A program made the position numbers and the translations under genes. This document shows, in pieces, positions 5,442 through 13,092 of a stretch of DNA of 14,571 bases. Under the pieces are notes generated by a model. The model was not told the DNA's origin and ran no database searches. It saw nothing but the letters and a program-made list of their open reading frames with translations. Positions within the stretch are counted from its first letter, which is position 1; every line of letters starts with the position of its first letter. Source of the stretch: Parvularculaceae bacterium (GTDB lineage Bacteria > Pseudomonadota > Alphaproteobacteria > Caulobacterales > Parvularculaceae); contig JALWRV010000324.1 of NCBI GenBank assembly GCA_027080545.1, forward strand, positions 1 through 14,571. The letters are read 5' to 3'.

Positions 5442-6790
5442 CGCCGACGTCCCCCGATTTTCGACTTCTTGATCAGGCTCTCATATTGCTGTGCCAACAA
5501 ATAGCCTTGAATTTGCTGCACCGTATCCAAAGTCACTGAAACCACGATCAAGAGCGAAGTACCGCCAAGATAGACCGGTATGCCTGAAAACTGACTACGC
5601 AAAAATTCCGGCAACAAGCAAACGAAGACCAGATAGATGGCCCCAATCAAGGTCAGACGGGTGAGAACAAAATCAATATATTCGGCGGTGCGCGCACCGG
5701 GGCGATAGCCCGGAATATAGCCCCCATATTTTTTCAGATTATCCGCCACATCGGTGGGGTTAAACACGATTGAGGTATAGACAAAGCTGAAAGCAAGGAT
5801 CCCGAGCCCATAAAAAAGCATATAGAGCGGTTGACCGACCGCAAAATTTCGAGCGGCCACCTGCAGCCATTCCGGCGCATTGGGGCCCATTGCCGCAAAA
5901 GCGGTCATTGGCAAAGCCAGCAACGACGAAGCAAAGATTGGCGGGATAACCCCGGCTGTGTTCAGCTTCAAGGGTAAGTGGGACTTCTCCCCTTGGGTCA
6001 TTTTATTGCCCACCTGACGCCGTGGATATTGCACCATCAATCGACGTTGCGAGCGCTCCATAAAGACCACAAAAGCAATCAGCGCCACGGCGCCCAACAA
6101 AACGGCAACAATCACCCCACCCGGCAAGGCCCCCGCACTGCCCTGAGCCAACATACCAGCCGCCGCGCGCGGTAACTCCGCCACAATCCCCGCCATGATG
6201 ATCAAAGAGACCCCGTTGCCAATCCCTCTAGCGGTGATTTGCTCCCCTAACCAGAGCAGGAATAATACTCCGCCCGTCAAGGTAATGGTCGTGGAGAACA
6301 GAAAGAAAAAGCCCGGATTGGCCACCGCCGCCACCCCGTTGGAAACTGTTCCCTGCAAGGTCGAAGCGATGAAAAAGCCCTGCATCAAGGACAAAACCAC
6401 GGTGAGATAGCGCGTATAGACATTGATCTGACGACGCCCCTGCTCGCCCTCTTTCTTGATTGCTTCCAATGAGGGCAAGATCGACGACATCATCTGCATA
6501 ATAATCGAGGCCGAAATATAGGGCATGATATTGAGAGCAAAAATCGCCATCCGCTCAACCGCCCCACCGGAGAAGAGGTTAAACGTGCCAAGCAGGCCAC
6601 CACCAGCGGTCTGGCTTTGGAAGGCCGCCTTAAACACATCCGGATCAACCCCCGGTATCGGAATGAAGGTGCCGATGCGATAGACAATCAGCGCACCTAG
6701 GGCAAACAGCAACCGCTTTTTCAACTCGTCCGCTTTGGCAAAATCGGAAAATGACGCGTTGGAGGCAAATTGTTCGGCAGCTGAAGTCAT
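5438..6790 (-). CDS. secY: Protein translocase subunit SecY
   Basis: Pore-forming membrane subunit of the SecYEG translocon, which exports and inserts proteins with SecA or the ribosome. The 450-aa protein shows the ten-helix pattern of the family, starting with the cytoplasmic DELKKRLLFALGALIVYRIG (21-40), the early periplasmic GVDPDVF (47-53) and plug-region FNLFSGGAVERMAIFALNIMP (70-90). The large C4/C5 cytoplasmic loops contain RRLMVQYPRRQVGNKM (249-264) and GYIPGYRPGARTAEYID (357-373), which contact the ribosome and SecA. The C-terminus is basic KKSKIGGRRR. ATG 6790 has only a weak ribosome binding site. It follows rplO after 126 bp and overlaps adk by 4 bp. Confidence 0.99.
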   Translation of the reverse strand: MTSAAEQFASNASFSDFAKADELKKRLLFALGALIVYRIGTFIPIPGVDPDVFKAAFQSQTAGGGLLGTFNLFSGGAVERMAIFALNIMPYISASIIMQMMSSILPSLEAIKKEGEQGRRQINVYTRYLTVVLSLMQGFFIASTLQGTVSNGVAAVANPGFFFLFSTTITLTGGVLFLLWLGEQITARGIGNGVSLIIMAGIVAELPRAAAGMLAQGSAGALPGGVIVAVLLGAVALIAFVVFMERSQRRLMVQYPRRQVGNKMTQGEKSHLPLKLNTAGVIPPIFASSLLALPMTAFAAMGPNAPEWLQVAARNFAVGQPLYMLFYGLGILAFSFVYTSIVFNPTDVADNLKKYGGYIPGYRPGARTAEYIDFVLTRLTLIGAIYLVFVCLLPEFLRSQFSGIPVYLGGTSLLIVVSVTLDTVQQIQGYLLAQQYESLIKKSKIGGRRR

Positions 6791-6817
6791 AATATCGCTC
6801 TAACCATCTCGTAAACT

Positions 6818-6843
6818 AGGGCCATCTAGGCCCTTGTTGGGCC
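6818..6843 (-). promoter_or_regulatory. Competing hairpins in the secY leader gap
   Basis: Three complementary segments lie 28-53 nt before secY on the minus strand: GGCCC (6843-6839), GGGCC (6833-6829) and GGCCC (6822-6818 area). The middle one can pair with the first (loop AACAA) or, as AGGGCC/GGCCCT, with the third (loop TAGAT), but not both. This anti/alternative layout is typical of RNA switches, though short G-C-rich arms can also arise by chance. No T-run follows either hairpin. Confidence 0.35.
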
Positions 6844-6916
6844 TTTTCTGGCGTACCTTGCCCATGTGGCGTTGGGGCAGCTTCATTGCAAGAAGGCAGC
6901 GCCAACACCGAAAAGC

Positions 6917-7426
6917 TTATTTTTTCGCCGTTTTTTCGGACTTGGGCTCTTTTTTTGTGACGCCTTTTACCGCCACAATACTCACCGAGCCACCAGCTTT
7001 CTCGACCGCAGCTTGCGCTGCTTTGGTGGCATAGGCCACCTCGATATTGACCCTGGCCTTCAATGTTCCTTTGCCCAACAGGCGCACACCATCGCGCACC
7101 CGTGTCAACACACCGGCTTCAACCAGCGTCTCGCCATTGATTAGTGCTTTGGCATCAAGTTTTTTATCATCAATCGCTGCCTGCAAAACACCAATATTCA
7201 ATTCGGCAAAGCGGGACCGGTTCGGATTGTTAAACCCACGTTTTGGCATCCGCATGTGCAGCGGCATCTGACCGCCTTCAAACGCCCGAATGGCCACACC
7301 GGAACGGGATTTCTGCCCCTTCACACCGCGACCACCAGTTTTGCCTTTGCCTGAACCGATACCACGACCCACACGGGTTTTCGGTTTACGGGCACCGGGA
7401 TTATCTCTTAGCTCGTTGAGTTTCAT
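6917..7426 (-). CDS. rplO: 50S ribosomal protein L15
   Basis: L15 is a late-assembly large-subunit protein that threads into 23S rRNA. The N-terminal glycine/basic extension is characteristic: MKLNELRDNPGARKPKTRVG, then RGIGSGKGKTGGRGVKGQKS (21-40) and FEGGQMPLHMRMPKRGF (49-65). The C-terminal globular domain follows, and the last about 17 residues form a lysine-rich tail (KKEPKSEKTAKK), making it longer (169 aa) than the E. coli protein (144 aa). ATG 7426 is preceded by CAGGAGAAGAAG. It lies between rpmD (90 bp upstream) and secY (126 bp downstream), the two widest gaps inside the spc block. Confidence 0.98.
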   Translation of the reverse strand: MKLNELRDNPGARKPKTRVGRGIGSGKGKTGGRGVKGQKSRSGVAIRAFEGGQMPLHMRMPKRGFNNPNRSRFAELNIGVLQAAIDDKKLDAKALINGETLVEAGVLTRVRDGVRLLGKGTLKARVNIEVAYATKAAQAAVEKAGGSVSIVAVKGVTKKEPKSEKTAKK

Positions 7427-7516
7427 CTTCTTCTCCTGACTTGCGACGGGAGAATTTTTCCGCCCCGCCTCGCCTAAAATTGACCGTTAATCGGCCACTT
7501 GAGAGGGCTACACCCT

Positions 7517-7705
7517 CTAATCTTCAACAATCTCCACCATGTGGGAAATTTTGCGGATCATGCCGCGCACGGAAGGCGTGTCTTCCAGCTCGCGCACTTG
7601 ACCGATTTTACGCAAACCCAAACCAACCAAGGTTGCCCGCTGGTCTTGGGGCCGCCGAATTGGCGATCCGGTTTGACGTACTTTCAGCATTTTCTTTGCC
7701 GCCAT
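7517..7705 (-). CDS. rpmD: 50S ribosomal protein L30
   Basis: Small single-domain large-subunit protein, 62 aa, close to the usual 58-62. It has the L30 pattern KVRQTGSPIRRP near the N-terminus (8-19), then TLVGLGLRKIGQ (25-36) and the final segment SVRGMIRKISHMVEIVE. I start it at ATG 7705 because AAGGAGAA lies immediately upstream and the family N-terminus is MA(A/K)K; an earlier in-frame start at 7723 would add six residues upstream of that ribosome binding site. A 6-bp hairpin (7518-7502, AGAGGG/CCCTCT) begins inside the stop codon but has no T-run. Confidence 0.96.
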   Translation of the reverse strand: MAAKKMLKVRQTGSPIRRPQDQRATLVGLGLRKIGQVRELEDTPSVRGMIRKISHMVEIVED

Positions 7706-7732
7706 TGTTATTCTCCTTCGCAATAGCGCGTT

Positions 7733-8323
7733 TTAAGCGTCGCTTGCTGCTTCTTCTTGTTTCGGCGCAGTTTCTTCCGGCGCAGCCCCGCGGCGGGTCA
7801 GAATGTCCGATAACTTCATGCCCCGCTTGGCGGCAATCGCCCGCGGATTGGTTTGTTCTTTCAACGCATCAAAGGTCGCCCGCACCATATTATACGGATT
7901 GGAGCTGCCGATTGATTTGGCCACAACGTCTTGAATACCCACGGTCTCAAAAACGGCCCGCATCGGCCCGCCCGCGATAACGCCGGTACCTGGAGGCGCT
8001 GAACGCAGCACCACCTTGCCAGCCCCGTGACGGCCTTCGCCATCATGGTGCAAGGTGCGGCCTTCGCGCAATGGCACCCGAATCATATGACGTTTGGCTT
8101 CTTGAGCCGCTTTGCGAATAGCCTCTGGCACCTCGCGCGCCTTGCCCTTACCAAAACCAACCCGGCCCTTTTGATCACCAACGACAACCAGCGCCGCAAA
8201 GCCGAAATTTTTGCCGCCCTTCACGGTTTTCGCAACGCGATTGATCGCGACCAGACGATCCACGAATTCATCGCGTTCTTCGCCCTGGTTGCGGCCTTTG
8301 CCTTGTCTGCCTTCACGCGCCAT
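7733..8323 (-). CDS. rpsE: 30S ribosomal protein S5
   Basis: S5 binds at the mRNA entry side of the small subunit and contributes to decoding accuracy and helicase activity. The N-terminal dsRBD-like domain carries VAKTVKGGKNFGFAALVVVG (30-49) and GRVGFGKGKAREVPEAIRKA (53-72). The second domain has the GTGVIAGGPMRAVFE and GSSNPYNMVRATFDAL signatures. A low-complexity acidic/alanine tail ends the 196-aa product and is longer than in E. coli (167 aa). Two adjacent ATG codons (8326 and 8323) are possible; I prefer 8323 because it sits 7 nt from the AAGGAG that overlaps the rplR stop and gives the family start MARE. Confidence 0.97.
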   Translation of the reverse strand: MAREGRQGKGRNQGEERDEFVDRLVAINRVAKTVKGGKNFGFAALVVVGDQKGRVGFGKGKAREVPEAIRKAAQEAKRHMIRVPLREGRTLHHDGEGRHGAGKVVLRSAPPGTGVIAGGPMRAVFETVGIQDVVAKSIGSSNPYNMVRATFDALKEQTNPRAIAAKRGMKLSDILTRRGAAPEETAPKQEEAASDA

Positions 8324-8334
8324 CATCTAACTCC

Positions 8335-8700
8335 TTAGAATTTCAATCCGCCTTCACGGGCGGCTTCGGCCAATGCTTTCACACGGCCATGAAAAATATA
8401 TCCACCGCGGTCAAATACCACTTCGGTAACACCCGCCTTGGTTGCCCGTTCAGCGAGCAATTTACCAACCTTGCTGGCGGCTTCCACGTCTGAGCCTTTT
8501 TTCAAACTATCGCGCATAGCTTTTTCTATGGAAGAAGCTGAAGCGATGGTCTTGCCAGCCTTGTCATCGATGATTTGCGCAGAGATATTTTTACCTGAGC
8601 GAAATACCGACAAGCGAACGCGGCCCCGTGATTTTTTTGCCAGACTGGCGCGCGTACGTCGGGCGCGAGCCTGTAATTTTGCTTTTTCTGTCTGAGCCAT
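8335..8700 (-). CDS. rplR: 50S ribosomal protein L18
   Basis: L18 binds 5S rRNA, with L5, to form the central protuberance. The product is 121 aa, typical length. It has the basic N-terminal segment ending ARRTRASLAKKSRGRVRLSV, FRSGKNISAQIIDD (about 33-46), and the conserved C-terminal FDRGGYIFHGRVKALAEAAREGGL (95-118). ATG 8700 follows a weaker TAAGG about 10 nt upstream. The stop TAA forms part of the rpsE ribosome binding site 11 bp before rpsE, suggesting coupling. Confidence 0.99.
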   Translation of the reverse strand: MAQTEKAKLQARARRTRASLAKKSRGRVRLSVFRSGKNISAQIIDDKAGKTIASASSIEKAMRDSLKKGSDVEAASKVGKLLAERATKAGVTEVVFDRGGYIFHGRVKALAEAAREGGLKF

Positions 8701-8760
8701 TGTTTGTAAACCTTATGTCTCTTGCTAATTCTGAACAGCCATGGGGCACGCCCTCAGCTA

Positions 8761-9294
8761 TTATTTCTTCTTACCTTCCTTGCGGAAAATATATTCACCG
8801 GCATAGCGCACGCCTTTGCCTTTATAAGGCTCAGGCGGACGGAAAGCGCGAATCTTGGCAGCCACTTGACCAACCGCCTGCTTGTCGATGCCGCTAATTT
8901 CGATCTCGGTTTGCTTGGGCACATTGATCGTCACCCCTTCAGGGGCATCGAACAACACATCATGGCTAAACCCGAGCGCGAGCGAGAGCTGCTTGCCCTT
9001 CATCTGTGCCCGATAACCAACCCCGTGTAACTCCAATTTTTTAGTGAAGCCGTTAGCAACGCCCTCGCAAATATTGGAGATCATGGTGCGTGACATGCCC
9101 CAGCTCGAACGCGCAGGCTTTGATTGGTCTACGGGCTTAACCGTAATACCCTCATCTTCCATGGCCACTGAACACAATTCATTGACCACAAAAGACTGTT
9201 CGCCTTTCGGTCCTTTTGCGGTCACCAACTGACCATCAACTGTCACCGTCACGCCAGACGGAATAGCGACAGGTTTTTTACCAATTCGAGACAT
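8761..9294 (-). CDS. rplF: 50S ribosomal protein L6
   Basis: L6 lies near the GTPase-associated region and sarcin-ricin loop of the large subunit. The 177-aa product has two tandem alpha/beta domains: MSRIGKKPVAIPSGVTV at the start, ANGFTKKLELHGVGYRAQ (80-97) at the junction, and the family signature RPPEPYKGKGVRY (152-164) followed by a lysine-rich end. The start is ATG 9294, set by GAGGAGG six bases upstream and the invariant MSRIGK N-terminus; an in-frame start at 9309 would include the ribosome binding site itself. It lies 50 bp after rpsH and 60 bp before rplR. Confidence 0.99.
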   Translation of the reverse strand: MSRIGKKPVAIPSGVTVTVDGQLVTAKGPKGEQSFVVNELCSVAMEDEGITVKPVDQSKPARSSWGMSRTMISNICEGVANGFTKKLELHGVGYRAQMKGKQLSLALGFSHDVLFDAPEGVTINVPKQTEIEISGIDKQAVGQVAAKIRAFRPPEPYKGKGVRYAGEYIFRKEGKKK

Positions 9295-9344
9295 GAAAAG
9301 CCTCCTCAACCTTTTGTTACACTCAAACCTATCGAGGCTTGTGT

Positions 9345-9737
9345 TTAATAGACTTGCGCCAACACTTCGCCGCCAACATTGGCTGCGCGCGCGGCACTAT
9401 CAGACATCACACCTTTGGGCGTCGATAAGATCGAAATGCCCAGACCATTGCGTACCGGTGTCAATTCATCCACGGAAGAATAAACCCGCCGCCCCGGCTT
9501 GGAGATGCGTTTGATTTTTTGAATTACCGGCGCGCCATCAAAATATTTTAATTCAATGTCGAACTGGCTTTTGCCATTTTGCTCGCTTTCAGAATAGCCA
9601 CGAATATAGCCTTCCGATTGCAATACATCGAGAACCCAACCGCGCAGTTTGGAACGTGGCGACTGAGTTTTAGACAGACCCCGCATTTGCGCATTGCGGA
9701 TACGGGTAAGCAAATCACCTATTGGATCGTTGATCAT
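9345..9737 (-). CDS. rpsH: 30S ribosomal protein S8
   Basis: S8 is a primary 16S rRNA binder of the central domain and, in E. coli, the translational repressor of the spc operon, acting at the rplE region. The 130-aa protein starts INDPIGDLLTRIRNAQ, has VIQKIKRISKPGRRVY (71-86), and ends with the RNA-binding signature LGISILSTPKGVMSD (99-113) and the conserved GGEVLAQVY. Relative to most homologues one residue is missing between Met1 and Ile. GGGAG lies 8 nt before ATG 9737, overlapping the end of rpsN (13-bp gap). I saw no obvious S8 site, but none can be excluded by eye. Confidence 0.99.
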   Translation of the reverse strand: MINDPIGDLLTRIRNAQMRGLSKTQSPRSKLRGWVLDVLQSEGYIRGYSESEQNGKSQFDIELKYFDGAPVIQKIKRISKPGRRVYSSVDELTPVRNGLGISILSTPKGVMSDSAARAANVGGEVLAQVY

Positions 9738-9750
9738 AAGTTTCGCTCCC

Positions 9751-10056
9751 CTACCAACTAGATTTCACAAGGCCCGGGATTAACCCGCTGGACCCATATT
9801 CACGTAACGCGATCCGCGACATACGCAATTTACGATAATAACCACGCGGACGCCCAGTTACTTCGCAACGATTGCGAATACGCGTTTTGGAAGAATTGCG
9901 CGGCAATTCGGCCAGTTTCAAAGTCGCCTTAAACTTGTCTTCCGGTGATGCATTTTCATCCCGAATGATCGCTTTCAGCGCTTCGCGTTTATTTTCATAT
10001 TTTTTGGCGAGACGACGTCTTTTCAAATCGCGCTCTACCATTGCTTTTTTAGCCAT
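9751..10056 (-). CDS. rpsN: 30S ribosomal protein S14 (zinc-independent long form)
   Basis: S14 is part of the head of the small subunit. At 101 aa this is the long C-minus form: only one cysteine (64, in RCEVTGRPRGYYR) lies where the short zinc-binding type has CxxC pairs, so no zinc ribbon. The N-terminal half is basic (MAKKAMVERDLKRRRLAKKY) and the C-terminus has the family end GLIPGLVKSSW. GGAGG is six bases before ATG 10056. Located between rplE (43 bp) and rpsH (13 bp), the standard spc order. Confidence 0.99.
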   Translation of the reverse strand: MAKKAMVERDLKRRRLAKKYENKREALKAIIRDENASPEDKFKATLKLAELPRNSSKTRIRNRCEVTGRPRGYYRKLRMSRIALREYGSSGLIPGLVKSSW

Positions 10057-10099
10057 TCATAGCCTCCGTTAAGCCGGTTTCCAGTTTTCCAGACCTGAC

Positions 10100-10660
10100 C
10101 TATTTGCGGAAAGGGAAGTTAAATTCAGAAAGAAGCGCCTGCGCCTCTTCATCGGTTTTTGCCGTGGTGCAGACAACAATGTCCATGCCACGAATTTTAT
10201 CGACTTTGTCATAGTCAATTTCGGGGAACACAATATGTTCCTTGAGGCCCATGGCGAAATTGCCCCGACCATCAAAACTCTTGGCATTCAGTCCGCGAAA
10301 GTCTCGCACCCGCGGTAAAGCTACGGTAACCAGCCGATCGATAAATTCGAACATTTGATCCTTGCGCAACGTAACCTTCACGCCAATTGCCATTTCTTCG
10401 CGCAGTTTAAATCCAGCGATAGATTTTTTGGCTTTGGTCACCACCGGTTTTTGACCGGCAATGGCTGTCAGCTCACTCATGGCTTTTTCAATCACCTTAC
10501 GGTCATTGACGGCATCGCCAACGCCCATATTGATAACCACTTTTTCCAACCCCGGAATTTGCATCACGTTCTTGTAGGAAAACTTTTCCTGCATATTCGA
10601 GCGGATGACATCCTTATACATCTTCTTCAGACGCGGCGTGTATGTTTGTGCCTCAGCCAT
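10100..10660 (-). CDS. rplE: 50S ribosomal protein L5
   Basis: L5 binds 5S rRNA and helix 84 of 23S rRNA in the central protuberance and contacts P-site tRNA. The 186-aa product has MQIPGLEKVVINMGVGDA (about 33-50), the QKPVVTKAKKSIAGFKLREEMAIG signature region and VRDFRGLNAKSFDGRGNFAMG. I start at ATG 10660: GAGG is six bases upstream and the preceding codons lie inside rplX, whereas an earlier in-frame start at 10711 would add 17 unmatched residues. The start overlaps the rplX end by 8 bp, so the two are probably coupled; in E. coli this junction is the S8 repression point. Confidence 0.98.
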   Translation of the reverse strand: MAEAQTYTPRLKKMYKDVIRSNMQEKFSYKNVMQIPGLEKVVINMGVGDAVNDRKVIEKAMSELTAIAGQKPVVTKAKKSIAGFKLREEMAIGVKVTLRKDQMFEFIDRLVTVALPRVRDFRGLNAKSFDGRGNFAMGLKEHIVFPEIDYDKVDKIRGMDIVVCTTAKTDEEAQALLSEFNFPFRK

Positions 10661-10967
10661 CGATAACCTCACCCGACCGCTTAGCGAAACGCACCTTGCG
10701 GCCTTCTTCAATCTTGAAACCTACGCGCGTGGGCTTGCCGTCTTTAGGATCTTTCAACATCACATTTGAAACATCCAACGGCGCTTCCGTGCGCACAATC
10801 CCGCCAGATTGTGTCTGGCTTGGCTTGGTGTGGCGAGCCATCATGTTGATGCCTTCCACAATAATTTTTTCGTCGACGGGACGCACTTCGAGCACAGTGC
10901 CCTCTTTGCCTTTGTCCTTGCCTGCCATGATGATGACAGCGTCGCCTTTTTTAATTTTAGCAGCCAT
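10653..10967 (-). CDS. rplX: 50S ribosomal protein L24
   Basis: L24 is an assembly initiator that binds the 5' end of 23S rRNA near the tunnel exit. The 104-aa product carries a KOW motif at the start (KKGDAVIIMAGKDKGKEGTV, about residues 6-25), GINMMARHTKP (39-49), and the family end with IEEGRKVRFAKRSGE. The ribosome binding site GGAG begins at the rplN stop (TAGGAG), so start and stop are coupled with a 12-bp gap. The last 8 bp overlap rplE. Confidence 0.99.
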   Translation of the reverse strand: MAAKIKKGDAVIIMAGKDKGKEGTVLEVRPVDEKIIVEGINMMARHTKPSQTQSGGIVRTEAPLDVSNVMLKDPKDGKPTRVGFKIEEGRKVRFAKRSGEVIDG

Positions 10968-10979
10968 GATCTGCAGCTC

Positions 10980-11348
10980 CTACAAAACTTCTGGGGCCAA
11001 AGACACGATCTTCATATGGTTGGCGGCGCGCAATTCGCGGGTCACCGGCCCAAAGATACGGGTGCCGATCGGCTCTTTGTTATTATTGATCAAGACGGCC
11101 GCGTTATTATCGAAGCGAATAACCGAGCCATCCCGACGTTTGATGTCCTTGGCCGTGCGAACCACAACCGCTTTCATAACCTGGCCCTTTTTCACGCGGC
11201 CCCGCGGCATGGCTTCCTTAATGGAAACGACAATGATATCGCCAACACCGGCATATTTACGCTTAGAGCCGCCAAGCACCTTGATGCACTGAACGCGCTT
11301 GGCGCCAGAATTATCAGCAACATCTAAATTTGATTGCATCTGGATCAT
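10980..11348 (-). CDS. rplN: 50S ribosomal protein L14
   Basis: L14 forms bridge B8 with the small subunit and is one of the most conserved ribosomal proteins. The 122-aa length is exact for the family. It has MIQMQSNLDVADNSGAKRVQ at the start, VLGGSKRKYAGVGDIIVVSIKEA with the GDII signature, and RDGSVIRFDNNAAVLINN. It is preceded by TAAGGAGG, a complete match to the anti-Shine-Dalgarno sequence and the strongest ribosome binding site in the window. In E. coli this gene begins the spc operon; I see no convincing promoter in the 42-bp gap from rpsQ, so it is likely read from upstream here. Confidence 0.99.
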   Translation of the reverse strand: MIQMQSNLDVADNSGAKRVQCIKVLGGSKRKYAGVGDIIVVSIKEAMPRGRVKKGQVMKAVVVRTAKDIKRRDGSVIRFDNNAAVLINNNKEPIGTRIFGPVTRELRAANHMKIVSLAPEVL

Positions 11349-11390
11349 TTTCGACCCTCCTTAAAACCACCACTCATCATGGCGATTGTG

Positions 11391-11630
11391 TTACAAACTA
11401 CCGGCGCCGATAACTTCCCAGCGTTTCAGCTTTGACTTTGGCGCACATTCTTGAATGATAACCAGATCACCCACTTTGAACTTATTGGCATGATCATGCG
11501 CATGATAGCGCTTTGAACGACGCACAGTCTTTTTGAACAGCGGGTGTGTGAACACGCGATCAATGCGTACGACAATCGTCTGATCGCCTTTGTCGCTCAC
11601 TACCTCGCCTTGCAATTGACGCTTCGGCAT
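11391..11630 (-). CDS. rpsQ: 30S ribosomal protein S17
   Basis: S17 is a primary 16S rRNA-binding OB-fold protein. The product is 79 aa, with MPKRQLQGEVVSDKGDQTIVV at the N-terminus, VFTHPLFKKTVRRSKRYHAHD (26-46) and the closing VGDLVIIQECAPKSKLKRWEV segment. ATG 11630 has GGAG six bases upstream. It is the last gene of the classical S10 operon order and lies 40 bp after rpmC. Confidence 0.99.
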   Translation of the reverse strand: MPKRQLQGEVVSDKGDQTIVVRIDRVFTHPLFKKTVRRSKRYHAHDHANKFKVGDLVIIQECAPKSKLKRWEVIGAGSL

Positions 11631-11670
11631 TTTCTTCTCCGTTACCTCTTAATGGTCCAACGCTTTAACT

Positions 11671-11871
11671 TTAAGACGCTGATACCGCAGACTTTTCCTG
11701 CAAAATTGTTTTAACCCGCGCCACATCACGACGGATTTGCGCCAGACGCGCGGTTTTTTCCAATGCTCCGGTGGCTTTTTGAAAACGCAAATTGAACTGC
11801 TCTTTTTTCAGATCCAACAATTTGGCCTTCAGCTCATCGGCGGACAGATCGCGTACTTCAGAAGCTTTCAT
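11671..11871 (-). CDS. rpmC: 50S ribosomal protein L29
   Basis: Small two-helix protein near the tunnel exit that helps form the docking site for SRP and trigger factor. The 66-aa product has KASEVRDLSADELKAKLLDLK and the family signature KKEQFNLRFQKATGALEKTARL (about 22-43), then the arginine-rich helix QIRRDVARVKTIL. I chose ATG 11871: AGGAG lies 8 nt upstream, overlapping the rplP stop, and homologues start MKAS/MKAxE. A TTG two codons upstream would add only two residues. Confidence 0.97.
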   Translation of the reverse strand: MKASEVRDLSADELKAKLLDLKKEQFNLRFQKATGALEKTARLAQIRRDVARVKTILQEKSAVSAS

Positions 11872-11882
11872 TGTCAACTCTC

Positions 11883-12296
11883 CTACGCTTCAATCCGTTT
11901 GACGATACGGGTGCGAACCGGCAATTTTGCGGCCCCCAACTCCAACGCCCGGCGCGCCACATCTTCCGGCACCCCATCAATTTCAAACATGATCCGGCCT
12001 GGCTTGACCTTGGCAGCCCAAAACTCAACCGAACCCTTACCTTTACCCATGCGTACCTCGGTCGGTTTTTTCGTAACCGGCACATCTGGGAAGATACGGA
12101 TCCACACCCGACCGGCCCGTTTCATCTGGCGCGTGATGGCCCGACGGGACGCTTCGATCTGACGTGCGGTTACCCGCTCCGGCTGCAAGGCTTTGAGGCC
12201 ATAAGACCCGAAGTTTAACTCGGTCCCGCCTTTAGCTTTGCCCTTAATCCGGCCTTTGTGCATTTTACGGAACTTGGTCCGTTTTGGCTGCATCAT
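11883..12296 (-). CDS. rplP: 50S ribosomal protein L16
   Basis: L16 organises the tRNA binding region next to the peptidyl transferase centre. The 137-aa length fits. Visible are QPKRTKFRKMHKGRIKG (3-19), the FGSYGLKAL block (29-37), ARQIEASRRAITR (44-56), VWIRIFPD (64-71) and KKPTEVRMGKGKG (76-88); Arg82 is the position that is hydroxylated in E. coli. Two adjacent ATGs exist; 12296 is 8 nt after GGGAG and matches the family start M-x-x-PKRTK. It is 58 bp from rpsC, and the rpmC ribosome binding site overlaps its stop. Confidence 0.98.
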   Translation of the reverse strand: MMQPKRTKFRKMHKGRIKGKAKGGTELNFGSYGLKALQPERVTARQIEASRRAITRQMKRAGRVWIRIFPDVPVTKKPTEVRMGKGKGSVEFWAAKVKPGRIMFEIDGVPEDVARRALELGAAKLPVRTRIVKRIEA

Positions 12297-12354
12297 TGTT
12301 CATTCTCCCATAACACACCCCCGCTGATGGGGAGGGTTTGGCTTCCTTTAATAA

Positions 12355-13092
12355 CTAACTCGCTTTTTCCGTACGTCGACGTGGCGCGCGATCCCGATTG
12401 CCGCCAGACGGTCCGCCCGATGTTTGCATTTCGATCATGCGTTTTTCCTGAGCCATGGGATCATGTTCCATGATCTCGCCTTTGAAAATCCACACTTTGA
12501 TACCGATGGCGCCATAGGTGGTGCGCGCGGTGGCAACACCATAATCAATATCGGCGCGCAACGTATGCAGCGGCACCCGCCCCTCGCGATACCATTCCAT
12601 GCGCGCAATCTCAGCGCCGCCAAGGCGACCAGAGCAATTAATACGAATACCCAAAGCGCCCATGCGTTGCGCCGTTTGCATGGCCCGTTTCATGGCACGA
12701 CGAAAAGACACCCGACGTTCAAGCTGTTGGGCAATATTTTCAGCCACCAGAGTCGAATCAATCTCAGGCTTGCGCACTTCAACAATGTTTAGCACCGTTT
12801 CCGAAGAAGACAGTTTTGACAGCTCTTGGCGCAGCTTTTCAATATCCGCACCCTTTTTACCGATCACCAACCCGGGGCGCGCGGTATAAATGGTCACTCG
12901 GCATTTTTTATGGGGACGCTCAATAACGATGCGCGAAACCCCGGCGGTCGCCAGCTTCTTTTGCAAATATTTGCGAATGGCCAAATCTTCATGCAACAAA
13001 TCGCCAAAATTGCCCTTGGCAGCGAACCAGCGGCTATCCCAGGTCCGGTTGATGCCCAGACGAAGACCAATCGGGTTTACTTTCTGACCCAT
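12355..13092 (-). CDS. rpsC: 30S ribosomal protein S3
   Basis: S3 guards the mRNA entry channel with S4 and S5. The 245-aa protein has the N-terminal MGQKVNPIGLRLGINRTWDS (1-20), a KH domain with GKKG at 78-81 (in VIGKKGADIEKL), and the C-terminal domain with ALGIRINCSGRLGGAEIARMEW and VPLHTLRADIDYG signatures. The end (about 215-245) is charged and low in complexity. Its ATG overlaps the rplV stop by one base (TAATG), and its GAGGAGG ribosome binding site lies inside rplV, indicating tight coupling. Confidence 0.99.
   Translation of the reverse strand: MGQKVNPIGLRLGINRTWDSRWFAAKGNFGDLLHEDLAIRKYLQKKLATAGVSRIVIERPHKKCRVTIYTARPGLVIGKKGADIEKLRQELSKLSSSETVLNIVEVRKPEIDSTLVAENIAQQLERRVSFRRAMKRAMQTAQRMGALGIRINCSGRLGGAEIARMEWYREGRVPLHTLRADIDYGVATARTTYGAIGIKVWIFKGEIMEHDPMAQEKRMIEMQTSGGPSGGNRDRAPRRRTEKAS

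Noticed and set aside
7502..7518. Hairpin AGAGGG/CCCTCT after rpmD as a terminator
   Set aside because: It is followed by CAAGTGG and no T-run, and it begins in the rpmD stop codon; rplO with a good ribosome binding site follows directly.
10642..11292. A 216-codon plus-strand open frame opposite rplX and rplN
   Set aside because: It spans two confirmed ribosomal protein genes on the other strand and has no domain pattern.
12297..12354. CCCC/GGGG hairpin in the rpsC-rplP gap
   Set aside because: The stem is only four pairs and there is no T-run or conserved layout visible; not enough to support a regulatory element.
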